From: Catonia carolina
Lineage: Eukaryota > Arthropoda > Insecta > Hemiptera > Achilidae
Reading direction: 5' to 3'
Assembly (NCBI GenBank): GCA_035578175.1
Contig: JAQMRL010000005.1
Coordinates: 59,005,722 to 59,069,721 of the forward strand
Length of the DNA: 64,000 nt
The notes below the pieces were generated by a model. That model was not told where the DNA came from. It worked only from the letters and a program-made list of their open reading frames with translations, and did no database searches. Position 1 is the stretch's first letter; every line of letters starts with the position of its first letter. Positions 44,816 to 55,978 of the stretch are shown one piece after another. The position numbers and the translations under genes were made by a program.

Positions 44816-45311
44816 GTTATGTGGTCAGAATTGCGGACCATATTTTTTCGAAGAAGGTGGCCAAACGGTAACAGTCAATTCAAACCGTTATTGTCACATT
44901 GTAGAGATGTTCCTCCAATCTAGGTTAAACCAGTTTGTTGCAGATCACGAAGATCAAGAAGTGTGGTTCCAGAAAGATAGAGCTATTTCTCACACCTCTT
45001 GGGGTTCTATGGAAATGTTGAGGGAGTTGGTTCCTGGTCATCTTGTCTCTTTGCGAGGAGACATCGCTTGGCCCCCAAGGTCACCTGATTCATCACGTTG
45101 TGACTTTTTACTTTGGGAATACTTAAAGGCTGAAGTGTACAAACATCGTTCTACAGCACTGCAAGCACTTAAGGAGGTCATTACCCAGAAAGTGGCAGCC
45201 ATTCCAAGAAAAATGACACGAAGATGTTTGGAAAACTTTCGGGATAGACTTCGTCAATGTGTCAAAAATGGAGGACGTCATTTAGCGGATATAATTTTTA
45301 AAACCAAATAA
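44816..45311 (+). pseudogene. Tc1/mariner-superfamily transposase, DD41D-type C-terminal part
   Basis: The open frame runs from 44907, but the same frame is readable back to about 44816 ('PYFFEEGGQTVTVNSNRYCH'). The second catalytic Asp is in 'VWFQKDRAISHT' and the third in 'WPPRSPDSSRCDFLLW'. Forty-one residues separate them, the DD41D spacing, unlike the 34 of the true mariners here. The conserved Gln-Asp-Gly-Ala and Pro-His motifs are altered (KDRAISH), and Leu-Ser-Pro-Cys reads SSRC. The C-terminus 'NFRDRLRQCVKNGGRHLADI' is well kept. The DNA-binding domain and first Asp are missing or frameshifted, and no terminal repeats were seen. Confidence 0.82.
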
Positions 45312-45395
45312 TCCAAAACGGAAATATATATATATATTTTTTTTTCGAATAGCTCTTTAACGAGAGCACGTTATATCAATATTTGGGGTGTTTCT
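45312..45395. repeat. (TA)n and T-run
   Basis: Short AT simple sequence at about 45326-45348 between the transposase relic and the LINE. Confidence 0.7.
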
Positions 45396-46590
45396 TCATG
45401 TCCTATGCTGCTCCATTCTCTTCCTCACCCACATCTCCTTCATCCTTCTTGATCTGTCCATCCTCAGTTGGGCCATATTGTGGGGTTCACACCTCCTCCT
45501 CTCACTTTCCTCCCTAAAGGTCACTCTCTCAACTTTACCCCTAAAAACCTCTCTATTGCATATGTCTTCTGTGGTAATCCCTGCCGTTAAGCAATCTGAC
45601 AGCGTTTCGGTGAACCATGCTGGCTTAATCTTAAGTTTCATTATCCTCTCATAGACCTGTTTTGCCAGCCGATTATTGTCCATTCTCGCTATATGACCAA
45701 AAAACATAAGTCTTCTTTTCCTCATTGTGTGGATAATGTTTTCAACTCTGCTATATATTTCCTTATTTGTTCGGGGTCTATTGTACTCTGCATCTAGTTT
45801 CCTAGGCCCCAATATACTTCTCATTATTTTCCTTTCTGCGCCCATCACTTTATTTATACCTCCTTTTAGCTTAATTTTAAGCGTTTCCGCACCATACAAC
45901 GCTTCTGGCCTTATCACTGTTTCGTAATGTCTGATTTTTGTACCCCATGATAAAACTTTTTTATTGTAAATTCTTCTGGTATTTTTAAAGGCATTACCCA
46001 TTTTATCTGCTCTTTTCTCAAGACTTATCCTTTAATTGCCATTGATGTTAACCCACTCTCCTAGATATTTAAACACGTTTACTTTCTTGATTTTATTTTG
46101 TTGTACAGGTAAGTAATTCATACACTGTTTAACATTTGTTATAAACTCTGTTTTAGGAAACGATATTTGTAGTCCTATTCTTCTAGCTTGAACTATAAGA
46201 TTTTCGACTTGAATGATGGCATTTTCTGGAGTGTCTGTGATTAAAGTAATCGTCCGCAAAAGCCAAACAATCTATATATAGCGCGTCCTTTCCTCTGCCG
46301 AGTGTCACACCCTTCGTGTCGGATTTTCTCCATTCCCTGATTATTTTCTCCAGGGCACAATTAAAAAGTAGCGGCGAAAGCCCATCACCTTGTCTAACCC
46401 CAGTTCCTATTTCAAACTTCTGCGAGAATTCCCCCATGAACCTTACTTTCGAAAATGTGTTTGTAAGTGTATCTTGAATTATATTAGTGGTTTTACTATC
46501 GAGTGTAAAATCCTTTAAGACGCTTATGAGCGATTTCCTGTCTATAGAATCATAGGCCTTCTGAAAATCCACGAAAGTAACCGTTGTTTA
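45396..46590 (-). pseudogene. non-LTR retrotransposon reverse transcriptase (ORF2), frameshifted
   Basis: The best reverse-transcriptase copy in the window. Minus strand, from about 46588: 'VDFQKAYDSIDRKSLISVL', 'GVRQGDGLSPLLFNCALEK', then the catalytic 'CLAFADD' near 46255-46275. The frame shifts just after FADD, and 'ITLITDTPENAIIQVENL' and 'FKYLGEWVNINGN' continue in the next frame (46032-46259). After a stop and another shift come 'YETVIRPEALYGAETL', 'GPRKLDAEYNRPRTNKEI' and a long basic C-terminus (45396-46001). The thumb and C-terminal parts are complete in content but lie in three frames. The 5' endonuclease and fingers are missing. No clear A-tail on the left. Confidence 0.9.
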
Positions 46591-47399
46591 TATTTTTAAT
46601 ATATAAAAGTATTTTTTCTCTGTATTTTTTTAGTTTTTCTGTGACAACCTATTAAAATGAGAAGATTTTATTGCCGGACTCTGTGTAGTATATAGTTTAC
46701 CCTTCTGAACTTTATTTTTATTAGCTGTTTGTGATGAAATTGCTACACCTTAATTGGTTTATATCTCACAAATTTTATGAAATTTGTATTTTTAGATAGC
46801 CTTAGCTTTAAACTTTATGTTTTCTTTGGGAAAAATGAGATTTACTGGCGGACAGTCACCTCTTCAAAGAGTTGAAGGAAAACATCAATAAATTTGAAAT
46901 TAATCTCTGGCAAGAATTTTTGATTGATTATATATTTTTTAAAACTCGTTTCAATATTATTTACAGTCTATGTTGTTTACAGTCGTAATATTGTTTACAG
47001 TCTATAATTTCATAAATTAAATAACAAAACATAAATTGTTTTTATTTTTATTTTTCATAAATAATATCTTCCTAATTTGAATTTAAATCGCTGTTAAATA
47101 TGTACGCTTGTAGGCTATTAAAATACAGCCCGATGAACAAACGTGTAGGTGTGCTAGTTAATGTTTAATTATAACGCAATACAAAATCGCTCCTGTAAAA
47201 CTTGTTTCATTAATGATCTTTTTTTTGTTTTGTTTTACAAAATGCAGGTTATAATGTTAAATCACATAAATTAGGTGCTGTTTTAAAATAACGCTATGAA
47301 ATACAAATTAATTTTTTTTGAATAAATTCTGTTTTTAAGGTTTTGTTTAAGTTAAATTGGCGGAATAAAATGAAAAATATTTAACGATTAAAAAAAATT
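46591..47399. other. unassigned AT-rich DNA
   Basis: No supported gene or element. Confidence 0.4.
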
Positions 47400-47862
47400 T
47401 ACCCGAATTTCAACTTTTATTTGTACATTTTCTTCTGATATATTTTTACTTGAAACATAATAACATAATATTACAATACATCATTATCAATATTCATCTA
47501 TGGTATTAAAAAATGTACCTGAATTTCAACTTTTATTTTGTACATTTTCTTCTGATATATTTTTACTTGAAACATAATAATATAATATTACAATACATCA
47601 TTATCAATATTCATCTATGTATTAAAAAATGTACCTGAATTTCAACTTTTATTTTGTACATTTTCTTCTGATATATTTTTACTTGAAACATAATAACATA
47701 ATATTACAATACATCATTATCAGTATTCATCTATGGTATTAAAAAATGTACCTGAATTTCAACTTTTATTTTGTACATTTTCTTCTGATATATTTTTACT
47801 TGAAACATAATAATATAATATTACCATAACATCATTATCAATATTCATCAATGGTATTATAC
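47400..47862. repeat. 116-bp tandem array, four units
   Basis: The anchor GAATTTCAACTTTTATT recurs at 47405, 47521, 47637 and 47754, giving units of 116, 116 and 117 bp and a fourth unit ending near 47862. The units are almost identical. AT-rich and noncoding. Confidence 0.95.
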
Positions 47863-48214
47863 CTTGGACAATTCGAATTGGCACAAGCAGCTTCGGTGTT
47901 CATCTACTCCACTCTTCGCCACTCGCTAAGCAACGACGTACAGTCGCTACTACCTTTTAACGTTTTGCATAAAAGTGTACAATCGCTACTGTAATGTGCG
48001 ACTCACGCACGGTCACTACGCTTTGTTTTCACTGTTGTTATTTGTTTTCATATTACGATTTTCTGTTCATACATTCAAAGCAATTTGTTTGGTTAGTTGC
48101 TTGCGCCTGTAGAGTATAGTTTAGTGAGTTTTTGCAGTTTAGTTCGTGTAATTTATAATTTTAATTTTTACTGGGACAAATTAAATACATATTTAAAATG
48201 AATTAATTATTTTT
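47863..48214. other. unassigned DNA after the array
   Basis: Slightly GC-richer segment (47870-48020) with 'GCTACT' and 'CGCTACT' echoes. No gene recognised. Confidence 0.4.
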
Positions 48215-48507
48215 ATGTTTGTACCTAAGAGCTGGAAATCCTGCAGAGCATAAAGATAAGAAAACTGACATACCTTGGACACATCATGAGGGGGCCTAAA
48301 TACGAGATTCTGCATCTCATAATTCAAGGGAAACTCGTTGGTAAACGCTCGGTGGGACGCAGACGAATATCCTGGTTAAGAAATCTGAGAGAAGCGTTTA
48401 ACTGCTCGTCGCATGACCTTTTCAGAGCAGCAGTGGACAAGGTACGACTGACCATGATGATAGCCAACCTTCGTAATGGAGAAGGCACCTGAAGAAGAAG
48501 ATGTTTG
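48215..48507 (+). pseudogene. LINE ORF2 C-terminus with GAA tail
   Basis: Reads 'EILQSIKIRKLTYLGHIMRG', 'LIIQGKLVGKRSVGRRRISW', 'LRNLREAFNCSSHDLFRAA' and 'MMIANLRNGEGT' then stop. This C-terminal module recurs at 50.5 and 63.2 kb. The insertion ends CACCTGAAGAAGAAGATG. 5'-truncated before the reverse transcriptase. The frame is open over its last 68 codons. Confidence 0.82.
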
Positions 48508-49304
48508 TACATTGAAATAAGGTTGTAGGCATTTGCGTAAATTAAAATTTGTAAACCTTGTTGAAAGAATAGGTTATGGATATACTTTATGCGGAACTGT
48601 GTGTACACGTAGAGCAAGAGCTGTACCAGTTTGAATTGTCCACAGCATATAATATTTTGCGTTCATAAATGTTAACTGTTTTCTTTTGACAGAGTAGAAA
48701 ATTAAAATAAAACCGAAGTTTAATTTTATTATGATTTTGAATTACGCGAGGATTTTTCGGAACGAATTAACCGCGTAAATCAAGGTATTCCTGTACTACG
48801 TTATTGGAGTGCATGCATGCATTTATTAAAAATAAAAATGAGTAATATGATTTGAAGTTAGTCGAACTCTTGGTAGAAAACGTTTTGCATAATCCAAATA
48901 ACTTACGTCTTTTAACCGTCTTGGACGATAAACAAGAAAGTAAAAACTGCACTAGCAATCGCAATAGAATAAAATATCATAACCAATAAGAAAAAAATGT
49001 ATAAATAACAACAGATATCAACTGCAAGCAAAAACTAATTCGACAGGCATCGTGTGTTGACTTAATGGACAGGTTTCTCTGAAAACAAGAAATACAACTT
49101 CTTTAGTTTAAGTGTGTGTAAGTTTGCAAGTGTTAGCAACTTACTAAATCACACTGATCTACCTTACCGTAATCACTGTTAATTATTTTTATATACATAT
49201 TTTATTATGTGTTTATCTGTAATTACATCTGCGCATCGCGTAAAATTTATACCAATATTAGTTGGGTGTATAACGAATATGACATACAGGCTGAACTCAC
49301 CTTT
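48508..49304. other. unassigned AT-rich DNA
   Basis: No supported gene or element. Confidence 0.4.
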
Positions 49305-49441
49305 TTACTTTCTCTTGCCTTGACTGTATGAATATGTAGGAAGGAAAGTACTGTTTTCATGTCGTTTTTTCGAAATTGAGTTTTCACCGGAAATACACGT
49401 TTTCAAACCCCCTGAACCCAAAAACCATGTTTTTGGCGTTT

Positions 49442-49527
<86 letters not shown>

Positions 49528-50310
49528 CAGAATATCTCAAGAACGGAACATCGTACGAACTTGAAACGTGAAAGTTAAGTTAGATACTACTAGAGGACAC
49601 GACACAAACTTTTTCATAAAAATCGTGCCATTTTCCACTTTTTTGCAATTATTTCAAAAACGGCTCCTATGATTTTTTTAAAATCGCCTCATTTACTAAA
49701 TCTTTTATGTTCTAAAAGATAGGGTAAGCGCCATTCTGCTGATATTATTGAAGAGGCAGTTATAAAATTGTTTATAAAAATTGTAAAAAAATTGTTTATT
49801 TTTAAAGATTGCGGCTTTAATATGCATTTTAGTACAAAAATGTATAATAAAAGTTGTAGAGAATTTAAAATCCTATATATTTTATTTCAAACGTGTTTTT
49901 GTATAACGCTTATTTCAGCGGTAATTAGTGATTTTCTATTTTTTTTCATGAAAATCTGTAAAAAAATCGATTTTTTTAAGAGTTCAGCCTTAGTGTGCAT
50001 TTTACGACAAAAGTGCGTGTAATCAAATTTATAGGAAATTAAAAGTTCTACAACTTACATTTAGAGCATTTTTCTATAATTACAGAGCCTAGTTTAGCGT
50101 GAAAGAGTGATTTTCCGTATTTTAAAGCCAAACTGAGGTTGATTTTCATTTTGCGTCTTTCACTCATAATTCAAACTAGGTTATCTTTATTGAGGTTAGT
50201 TTTTTGTTTATTTCTAATGTTTTATTACTAATATTAGGTTATATTGTTCATTGTTTACATTGACAAAAGATAGTTGTGAGTGTTTCACACCAGACTTTTT
50301 ACTGCTACTT
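49305..50310 (+). repeat. REP-B, longest copy
   Basis: The fullest copy, from 'TTTACTTTCTCTTGCCTTG' to 'GTGAGTGTTTCACACCAGAC'. CTTTTTACT lies at both edges (49301-49309 and 50295-50303), but part of that motif also occurs at the start of the 28.3-kb copy, so it may be element sequence. Read on the minus strand the family would end in CAAGAGAAAGTAAAAA, an A-rich end. Noncoding as far as I can see. Confidence 0.8.
49443..49525. repeat. (TG)n microsatellite inside REP-B
   Basis: About 40 TG units exactly where other REP-B copies carry a short GAGTGTGTATGAAC-type seed. The cysteine-valine open frame across it is an artefact. Confidence 0.95.
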
Positions 50311-50401
50311 ACAGTCTCTGATTTTTCTAATCTGAATCTGATTCACTAATCTGGCGAACAGAGTGAAAAACTAAAGCAAATCAAACATCTATCGATTTTT
50401 G

Positions 50402-50475
50402 ACCTGTGTGATACACATGAAAAAAATCTGATGTGAAACACTTACATGAGTTTCTCTTGCCCTTGTAAATACTTT
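50402..50475 (-). repeat. REP-B end fragment, minus strand
   Basis: 'AAATCTGATGTGAAACACTT' and 'GAGTTTCTCTTGCCCTTGTA', the terminal ~70 bp of REP-B inverted, about 90 bp from the end of the long copy. Confidence 0.6.
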
Positions 50476-50519
50476 AAAAAAAGAACTTTTTTAGTGTACA
50501 TAAGACACACGTTTTCTTC

Positions 50520-50835
50520 TCAGGGTGCTTCTCCGTTCCGAAGGTTGGTCATTATCATGACGATCTTTGCTTTATTGATAGCTATCCGAAACAGTTCTTC
50601 TGAGCTTTTGTTAAACCACACTCTCGGGTTGGCCATCCATGAAATTCTTCTGCGTTTTGGTCCCCTTCTACTGTCGATTTTGCCTTGCAGAATGCGTTGG
50701 AGCAATTCATACCTGCGCTTATCCCGCATGATATGACCAAAATTTTGCAGCTTTCGCGCCTTCACTATGCTGACCAATTCCGCTGCCTTGTTCACTCGAC
50801 GTAGCACTTCCGCATTAGTAATTTTTTCGCGTCCA
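50520..50835 (-). pseudogene. LINE ORF2 C-terminus
   Basis: Minus-strand frame: 'EVLRRVNKAAELVSIVKARK', 'LQNFGHIMRDKRRYELLQRI', 'GKIDSRRGPKRRRISWM', 'FNKSSEELFRIAINKAKIVM' and 'MTNLRNGEAP' then stop. Same module as 48.2 and 63.2 kb but a diverged copy. The 3' end reads CACCCTGAGAAGAAAA. No catalytic domain. The plus-strand ORF over the same bases is a shadow. Confidence 0.8.
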
Positions 50836-51545
50836 GGATATTCGTTGCATTCACGTTCTCTAAAACGTCATCTATCAAGAGAGTTGGTCGAACACTACGT
50901 TTTCCTGTCGCAAACAATACATGTCTCTCGAAATCGGTTTGTTAGCCTAAAAATTAACATTTTTTTCTGGTGGAGGAACACCAACAAATTTAATTTGAAA
51001 TGAGTTTTTTACACTCGCGTAAGATTTCGTTGCAAAATATTGTTCTAGAGTAAAATACATTCTGTCCGTAACACGACTGGAAACGGCAAAAAATTTTACA
51101 CAGCTCAAGGAGAATCAACTCATACTGCCGTATCTATACCGGTTGAGTAGGGCTACCAACTTTGTGTCACAAAACAAAATTTCCCTTTCTTAGAAAAAAT
51201 TACCTGACATTAACCAATGGGTAACAGGACTAAAAAATCACTCTGTAGTATAGATAAGTTTGAATTTAAATTTATACCAACTGGACCGTAAAATAAAAAT
51301 TTAAAAATTAATAAAAATGAAACCAGCAGCCAAAGAAAAATAAAAAAAGAACGGTCAAAACTCAGCTGGACCTCTAACATTCTTTCTTAGTTTGTTTTTA
51401 TAGATAAATAAACAAATAGAGGCCTATAAAATACTTATGTCCATTTGTTTCAGAAATGAACGAAGCCATTATTAAGCCATGTTATATTATAACGTTCTTC
51501 TTCACATGTAAGTATTAAAATTAATTAGTTATACATAGAATAATT
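50836..51545. other. unassigned DNA
   Basis: No supported gene or element. The frame to 51003 has no protein character. Confidence 0.4.
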
Positions 51546-52150
51546 TAATGAACTTCTTTCAATATCATTGATTATAATTTTACAAGTTGCGTCCCGTCCA
51601 AAGGGCGTGGTTTGTAAAAGAAATGGGTGGAGCTAAATGTGATTCTTATTGCTGATTAGTTCCACAATTTTAGTTCAGTTTTAGTTTATAGCATTTTAAA
51701 TTACATTAAAAGAAGTTTCAATATTGTTGTTCAATGGCTAAAATTTGATTTTATATTTAAGGTAAATATAAAATAAAAATATCTAAAATATAAAAAACAA
51801 TTTGATATGTTACATGGCTCTGTTTAAAAGTGTAAAAGTTTTACCAATAATCTAATGAATTTCTTTCAAATTTTACAAATCGCTTCCCGTCGAAAGGGTG
51901 GAGGTTTGTAAAATGAATGGGCGGAGCTAAATATGATTGTTATTGCTGATTAGTTCTAACATTTTCAGTAATAATTTAGGGTAGCATTTTAAATTAAAAT
52001 TTTTAATATTACTGTTCAGTGGTTGAAACTGGATATTTTATTTTATATTTAAGAAAAATATAAAATAAAAATATATTACTAAATTTAAAATACAAAAGAA
52101 TTTTCGTTGTGTTGCATGGTTCTGTTTAAAAGTGCAGAAGGTATTTAATT
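51546..52150. repeat. tandem duplication of a ~300-bp unit
   Basis: Unit 1 (about 51546-51852) and unit 2 (about 51853-52150) share 'GGAGCTAAAT' after 'GTCCCGTC'/'TTCCCGTC', 'TTATTGCTGATTAGTTC', 'TAGCATTTTAAATTA', 'TAAATATAAAATAAAAATAT' variants and 'TCTGTTTAAAAGTG', in the same order. They are clearly diverged. Noncoding. No terminal repeats, so segmental duplication is likelier than two insertions. Confidence 0.82.
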
Positions 52151-52246
52151 TTAAGTATACAAATCAAGTTAATGTGTTTATTCTGGATACCCGAATTTTA
52201 GATTTCTTGAAGGCAAAACTATTAAAAAAGATATTTTTTCTTAGTA

Positions 52247-52900
52247 TACAGTCGAACATCTGTAACTCGAATCTTCAAGAGATAGGAAAACAATTCGAGT
52301 TACAGAAATATCGAGTTATGGCAAAACATTCCCCATATGCTAATACAGTACCCTACAAGATGTGGAATATGTAGGCCTACAGCACATGCGTAATTTAGTA
52401 ATACAGTACTGAACGTAGCGTTTAGCTTAGCTATTGGCTGCAGTGTTAAGTACTGTACATATTTTAAACAGTATTCCAAAATTACGCAGTACATGCTGAA
52501 TACGGTATATTGTACCAACAGACTATGGTTCTATTTTTCTGTGGTCAACCAAACATTCGTGGATTCAAAGAAATTTATCGTTTTGGTTTGCACCTGTTAG
52601 GTCTATACAAAGGCAACCAGATGCCTTTGAAGGTCTGCTCTCTTATAAGGTCGTACATATCCTCTTATAATGATAAAAGCAACACTGTACCTTCATGGTT
52701 TTTCAAAAGACCAAAACCGCTATTTTGAGAACTATGTACAAATTTTGTCAAAAGAAAGGGAATAATGAGTTTGACTTAGAGGAATGGCGGAATTCGAGTT
52801 ATAGATGACTTTTTACATGGTAAATGCATGGGAAGGTTAAAGGGGACTGAAATTCAATTCGAGATATAGAAAATTTGAGTTATAGAAGTTTGACTGTATT
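52247..52900. mobile_element. pogo/Tigger-like element (CAGTCGAAC ends)
   Basis: Left end TACAGTCGAACATCTGTAAC, right end 'GAAGTTTGACTGTA': the same terminus inverted, followed inward on both sides by 'AACTCGAAT' and 'ATTCGAG.TAT' motifs. Flanking TA fits. The ~650-bp interior has a 72-codon frame with no transposase pattern, so it is non-autonomous. Confidence 0.68.
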
Positions 52901-53039
52901 TTGTTATTCAGATATAAAATTATCGCGGTATAAAAGGCTTACTCAGTAATTTTTTTCTTCAACCATCGTTTGAGAGCTTGCATTACATTATGTATTTTAA
53001 AGATGCGCTGTAGTATCAGCCTTGTTTAAATATTCTAAT

Positions 53040-53830
53040 ATTTTTTTATCTTTTGAGACCGCAGTGGATCGTTTAAGTCAATTTCTGGGCACTCTCTTCC
53101 GGTTCTTTTCTATGATTTTCCTCCAGTATTTTTTCATTCTGGCAGATCTTTGCCTTTCTGCTTCTGAAAAGATCACTTTCCTGCTCCCTCTTTTATCTGC
53201 TTTTCCTAGGAATCTAATATTTTTATCTTTAAATAGTCTTAGGTGTATATTTTCTAGATCTTCGAAGGTGATGTCTAATTCTTCCATGTCTTTCTTGATT
53301 TCTCTTAACCATATTACTTCTGTATTTTTCTGGTAGAGTTTACTGACTATTTGGTTTGTGATTCTATATTTGGGTGTTCTGATTATATGGCTAAAGAAGG
53401 ATATTCTCTTTTTCCTCATCGTTTCTATTACCGATTCGGTCTCCTGGTATATTTGTTCATTTGGTAGTAATTTTCATTCTCCATCTACTAGATGTCTCTT
53501 TCCGGTGCAGGTTCTAAGGATCTCCTTCAAGTTTTTGGATTTTATCTATTCTGTTTTCCTGGTTTAAATTGAATAGAGTTTCTTACCCATATGTTATCTT
53601 TGTTTGTACGACCGTTTTGTAGTGTTTTATTTTGGTTTTGATTGATAGGGATTTTTTATTGCAGGTGTTTTTGGTGATAATTGTGATGTTGTTAGTTTCT
53701 TGGTTCTTTCCATTATTTTTAGTAAAGTAATTTTAGACATTTCTGGAAGCTCTTTTTGCAGCCTATACTCAGCACTGTAGAATTCTGCCTTTTCTTTCGT
53801 CCATCCGTCGTTTTGCTTTTGTTCTTCATT
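53040..53830 (-). pseudogene. non-LTR retrotransposon ORF2 C-terminal part
   Basis: Minus strand, from about 53830: 'EKAEFYSAEYRLQKELPEMS', 'TLLKIMERTKKL', 'KHYKTVVQTKITYG' remnants, 'NLNQENRIDKI' in another frame, then an intact stretch (53078-53419) 'MRKKRISFFSHIIRTPKYR', 'EIKKDMEELDITFEDLEN' and a basic C-terminus 'YWRKIIEKNRKRVPRN'. The frames are split by at least three lesions. The first block resembles a region just before the reverse-transcriptase tail of this family. No catalytic core. Related to the 18.8-kb and 5.4-kb relics. Confidence 0.8.
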
Positions 53831-54630
53831 GAAGCCCGTGCCTTAAAGTGATCAATTGCCTGAATTTCGTTCAGTCATTATGGTTTATTCTAATATTTCT
53901 TTGAATCATTTATTTATTCGACATCGTAGGTCTATAATGTCTTAAAGATTTGTTTTGCCATCCAATCAAATCCAGACCCATTATCTTGCAAAGGATTGTT
54001 CATTTAAAATTGCTTCATTTTCTTAGACCAGACTTCCCAGTCATTCTAAGGCATTCACTTGCTTAAAGACACGGGTTTGGTGGCAATATTATAATGTCGA
54101 ATATTGTCTTAGCAGAGCTTAAGATATTCTTGGATTGTAGGTTAAGTGTTATTATTTAATTGACATCAAATTTAATTTTTGGCCTATGGGCCAGCCATTC
54201 AATCAGATGGTAGAGAATAGCTATCGATAGTTAAGTAACACCGGTTGGAAAAACGACTTTGTATGGTGATCAGCTGACAGCCATTTGTAAACAATCTCCA
54301 CTAGGGGTATTTGTTCAAATTCATGCCTAATCCATGTCAATAAATTCAGCAAAGGCAGCCATCGAATTGGGTGTCAATACTGTATAGTTCCCAATAACAA
54401 ATAAAATTAATTTCAAAAATAATTTTTAGTATGTACCTACTTAAAAATACCGTATGAGATTTTGTGAACAAACTAAGAACACTTAAATAAGGGTGGAAAG
54501 AATAAACACATCAATTGTTTATTTCATATTGATTGTTTCGTATAAGATATGTATGGATATTATCTACAAAGGAAAAGTGTTTGATCAAAGAAAATTTAAA
54601 AGAAAATCGTAAAGCCTCTAAATTTAAGAT
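53831..54630. other. unassigned DNA
   Basis: No supported gene or element. Confidence 0.4.
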
Positions 54631-54639
54631 AATAACACA

Positions 54640-54940
54640 GGTGTTGTTGTTTAGGTTATCAGCCAAAAGGCTGGTTTACATCTCTTGGAGGATTTACTAA
54701 GTAAAATGAGGAGTGAGGTGGTTTACCATGCCTTCCATCCTAAGTTGAAAAGTATGGTTATCAGTATGTCAGGCCCTCTGAAAAGCACATATTTTCCACC
54801 CTGCAAATGACACCTTCGCCTCATTCACCACAGGGTCTGGCTGTATATGAAATTCATTACTCTTAAAAGAAATAACTCTGATTAGTTTCTTTTACACCTG
54901 TATGTACCTCTTCTGTTCTTAAATGTTTCAGTCATATATA
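54640..54940 (-). mobile_element. SINE-A, split by a mariner (left piece)
   Basis: Minus-strand SINE-A from 'GTTGTTTAGGTTATCAGCC' to 'TTCAGTCATATA'. AATAACACA lies just before it (54631-54639) and again after the right piece (55979-55987), so the SINE inserted first and the mariner later. Confidence 0.92.
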
Positions 54941-55872
54941 TACGAGGGGGTACCCAAAAGTATCCGGAATAGCTCTGCTGTGGGCGGAGCTTGTGCAGTA
55001 CAAATTCCCGCCACTAGGCTGCTTGTAGCGCTACTCATTGCCAGTTCAATGCCATTTTGTTCGTTGATCTAGCTTGTTCTGTTCTCGTGCAGTGATTGTT
55101 CTCGCTAGTGCTGTTTTGTGCTCGTGTCGTTTTTCATGATGGCAAGTTTTAATGAACAACGTGCGGCTGTGAAATTTTGCTTCTTGCTCGGTAAAAACGC
55201 CGCGGAAACAGTTGTAATGTTGAACACAGCTTACAAAGACGACGCTATTGGAAAAACCCAAGTGTACAAGTGGTTTTTGCGCTTTAAAAATGGCGACATG
55301 TCGATTGAGAACAAACCTCGTTCTGGACGACCGTCGACTTCCCGAACAGACGAAAATGTTGTGAAAGTGAAAGAAATTGTACGAACAGACCGACGACAGA
55401 CCATTGACTTTTTATCTTTAAGTGTTAAGAAGACTACGAAACAGCATTCGTCGTAAAAGACCCAATTTGTGGCAGACAGGGGACTGGTTTTTCCACCACG
55501 ACAACGCGCCTGCACACACGGCAATCTCGGTTACCCAGTTTTTGGCGAAAAACTGCATGGTTTTGCTACCACACGCACCGTACTCACCCGATCTGGCTCC
55601 GTGTGATTTTTTCTTGTTCCCACGCATGAAAAGGGGCATGAAAGGTCTCCGATTTAACAACGTTGATGATGTTAAGAAAAAAACGACGGATGAGCTGGCA
55701 GCCATCACTGAAGAGGAGTACAAAAAATGTTTTGAACAGTGGAAGCACCGGTGGGACAAATGTATTAGTTGTAATGGAGAGTATTTTGAAGGGGATAAGG
55801 TTCTTTTGTAAAAAAATCAAAAATAAATAGTTCTAAAAAATAATTCCGGTTTCTTTTGGGTACCCCCTCGTA
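54941..55872 (+). mobile_element. internally deleted mariner inside SINE-A
   Basis: 932 bp. The ends are inverted repeats: TACGAGGGGGTACCCAAAAG at the left and CTTTTGGGTACCCCCTCGTA at the right. It sits at a TA-rich site within SINE-A, and the exact TA duplication is ambiguous because of the local TATATA. It is about 350 bp shorter than a typical 1.3-kb mariner. This is the best preserved DNA transposon in the window. Its ends look intact enough to be mobilised in trans, which is inference. Confidence 0.93.
55136..55811 (+). pseudogene. mariner transposase with central deletion
   Basis: The start at 55136 or 55139 (MMASFNEQRAAV) is the usual mariner N-terminus. Residues 1-105 are intact, with the helix-turn-helix region, the W-F-L-R-F block (46-50) and the G-R-P linker (64-66). 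At about 55405-55425 the frame jumps by +1 into 'VLRRLRNSIRRKRPNLW', then 'FHHDNAPAHT' (second Asp) and 'YSPDLAPCDFFLF' (third Asp) with 34 residues between them. About 115 residues carrying the first catalytic Asp are missing. The C-terminus 'SCNGEYFEGDKVLL' is complete. It cannot cut DNA but keeps its DNA-binding half. Confidence 0.92.
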
Positions 55873-55978
55873 TATAATTTGCTAACTATGTGATGGAAAC
55901 AGAACTAATTTTTGTAGCCCTGGAGCTACTAGATCTAGGGTAAAGAATTTAACACTCCACCTGCATATTATAGGCAGG
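55873..55978 (-). mobile_element. SINE-A, split by a mariner (right piece)
   Basis: Continuation of the copy at 54640: 'ATTTGCTAACTATGTGATGG' to 'CTGCATATTATAGGCAGG', then the second AATAACACA. Confidence 0.9.

Noticed and set aside
45388..45927. Plus-strand hydrophobic open frames resembling membrane proteins
   Set aside because: They are shadows of the LINE ORF2 on the minus strand.
49376..49564. Open frame with a long Cys-Val repeat
   Set aside because: It reads through the (TG)n microsatellite inside REP-B.
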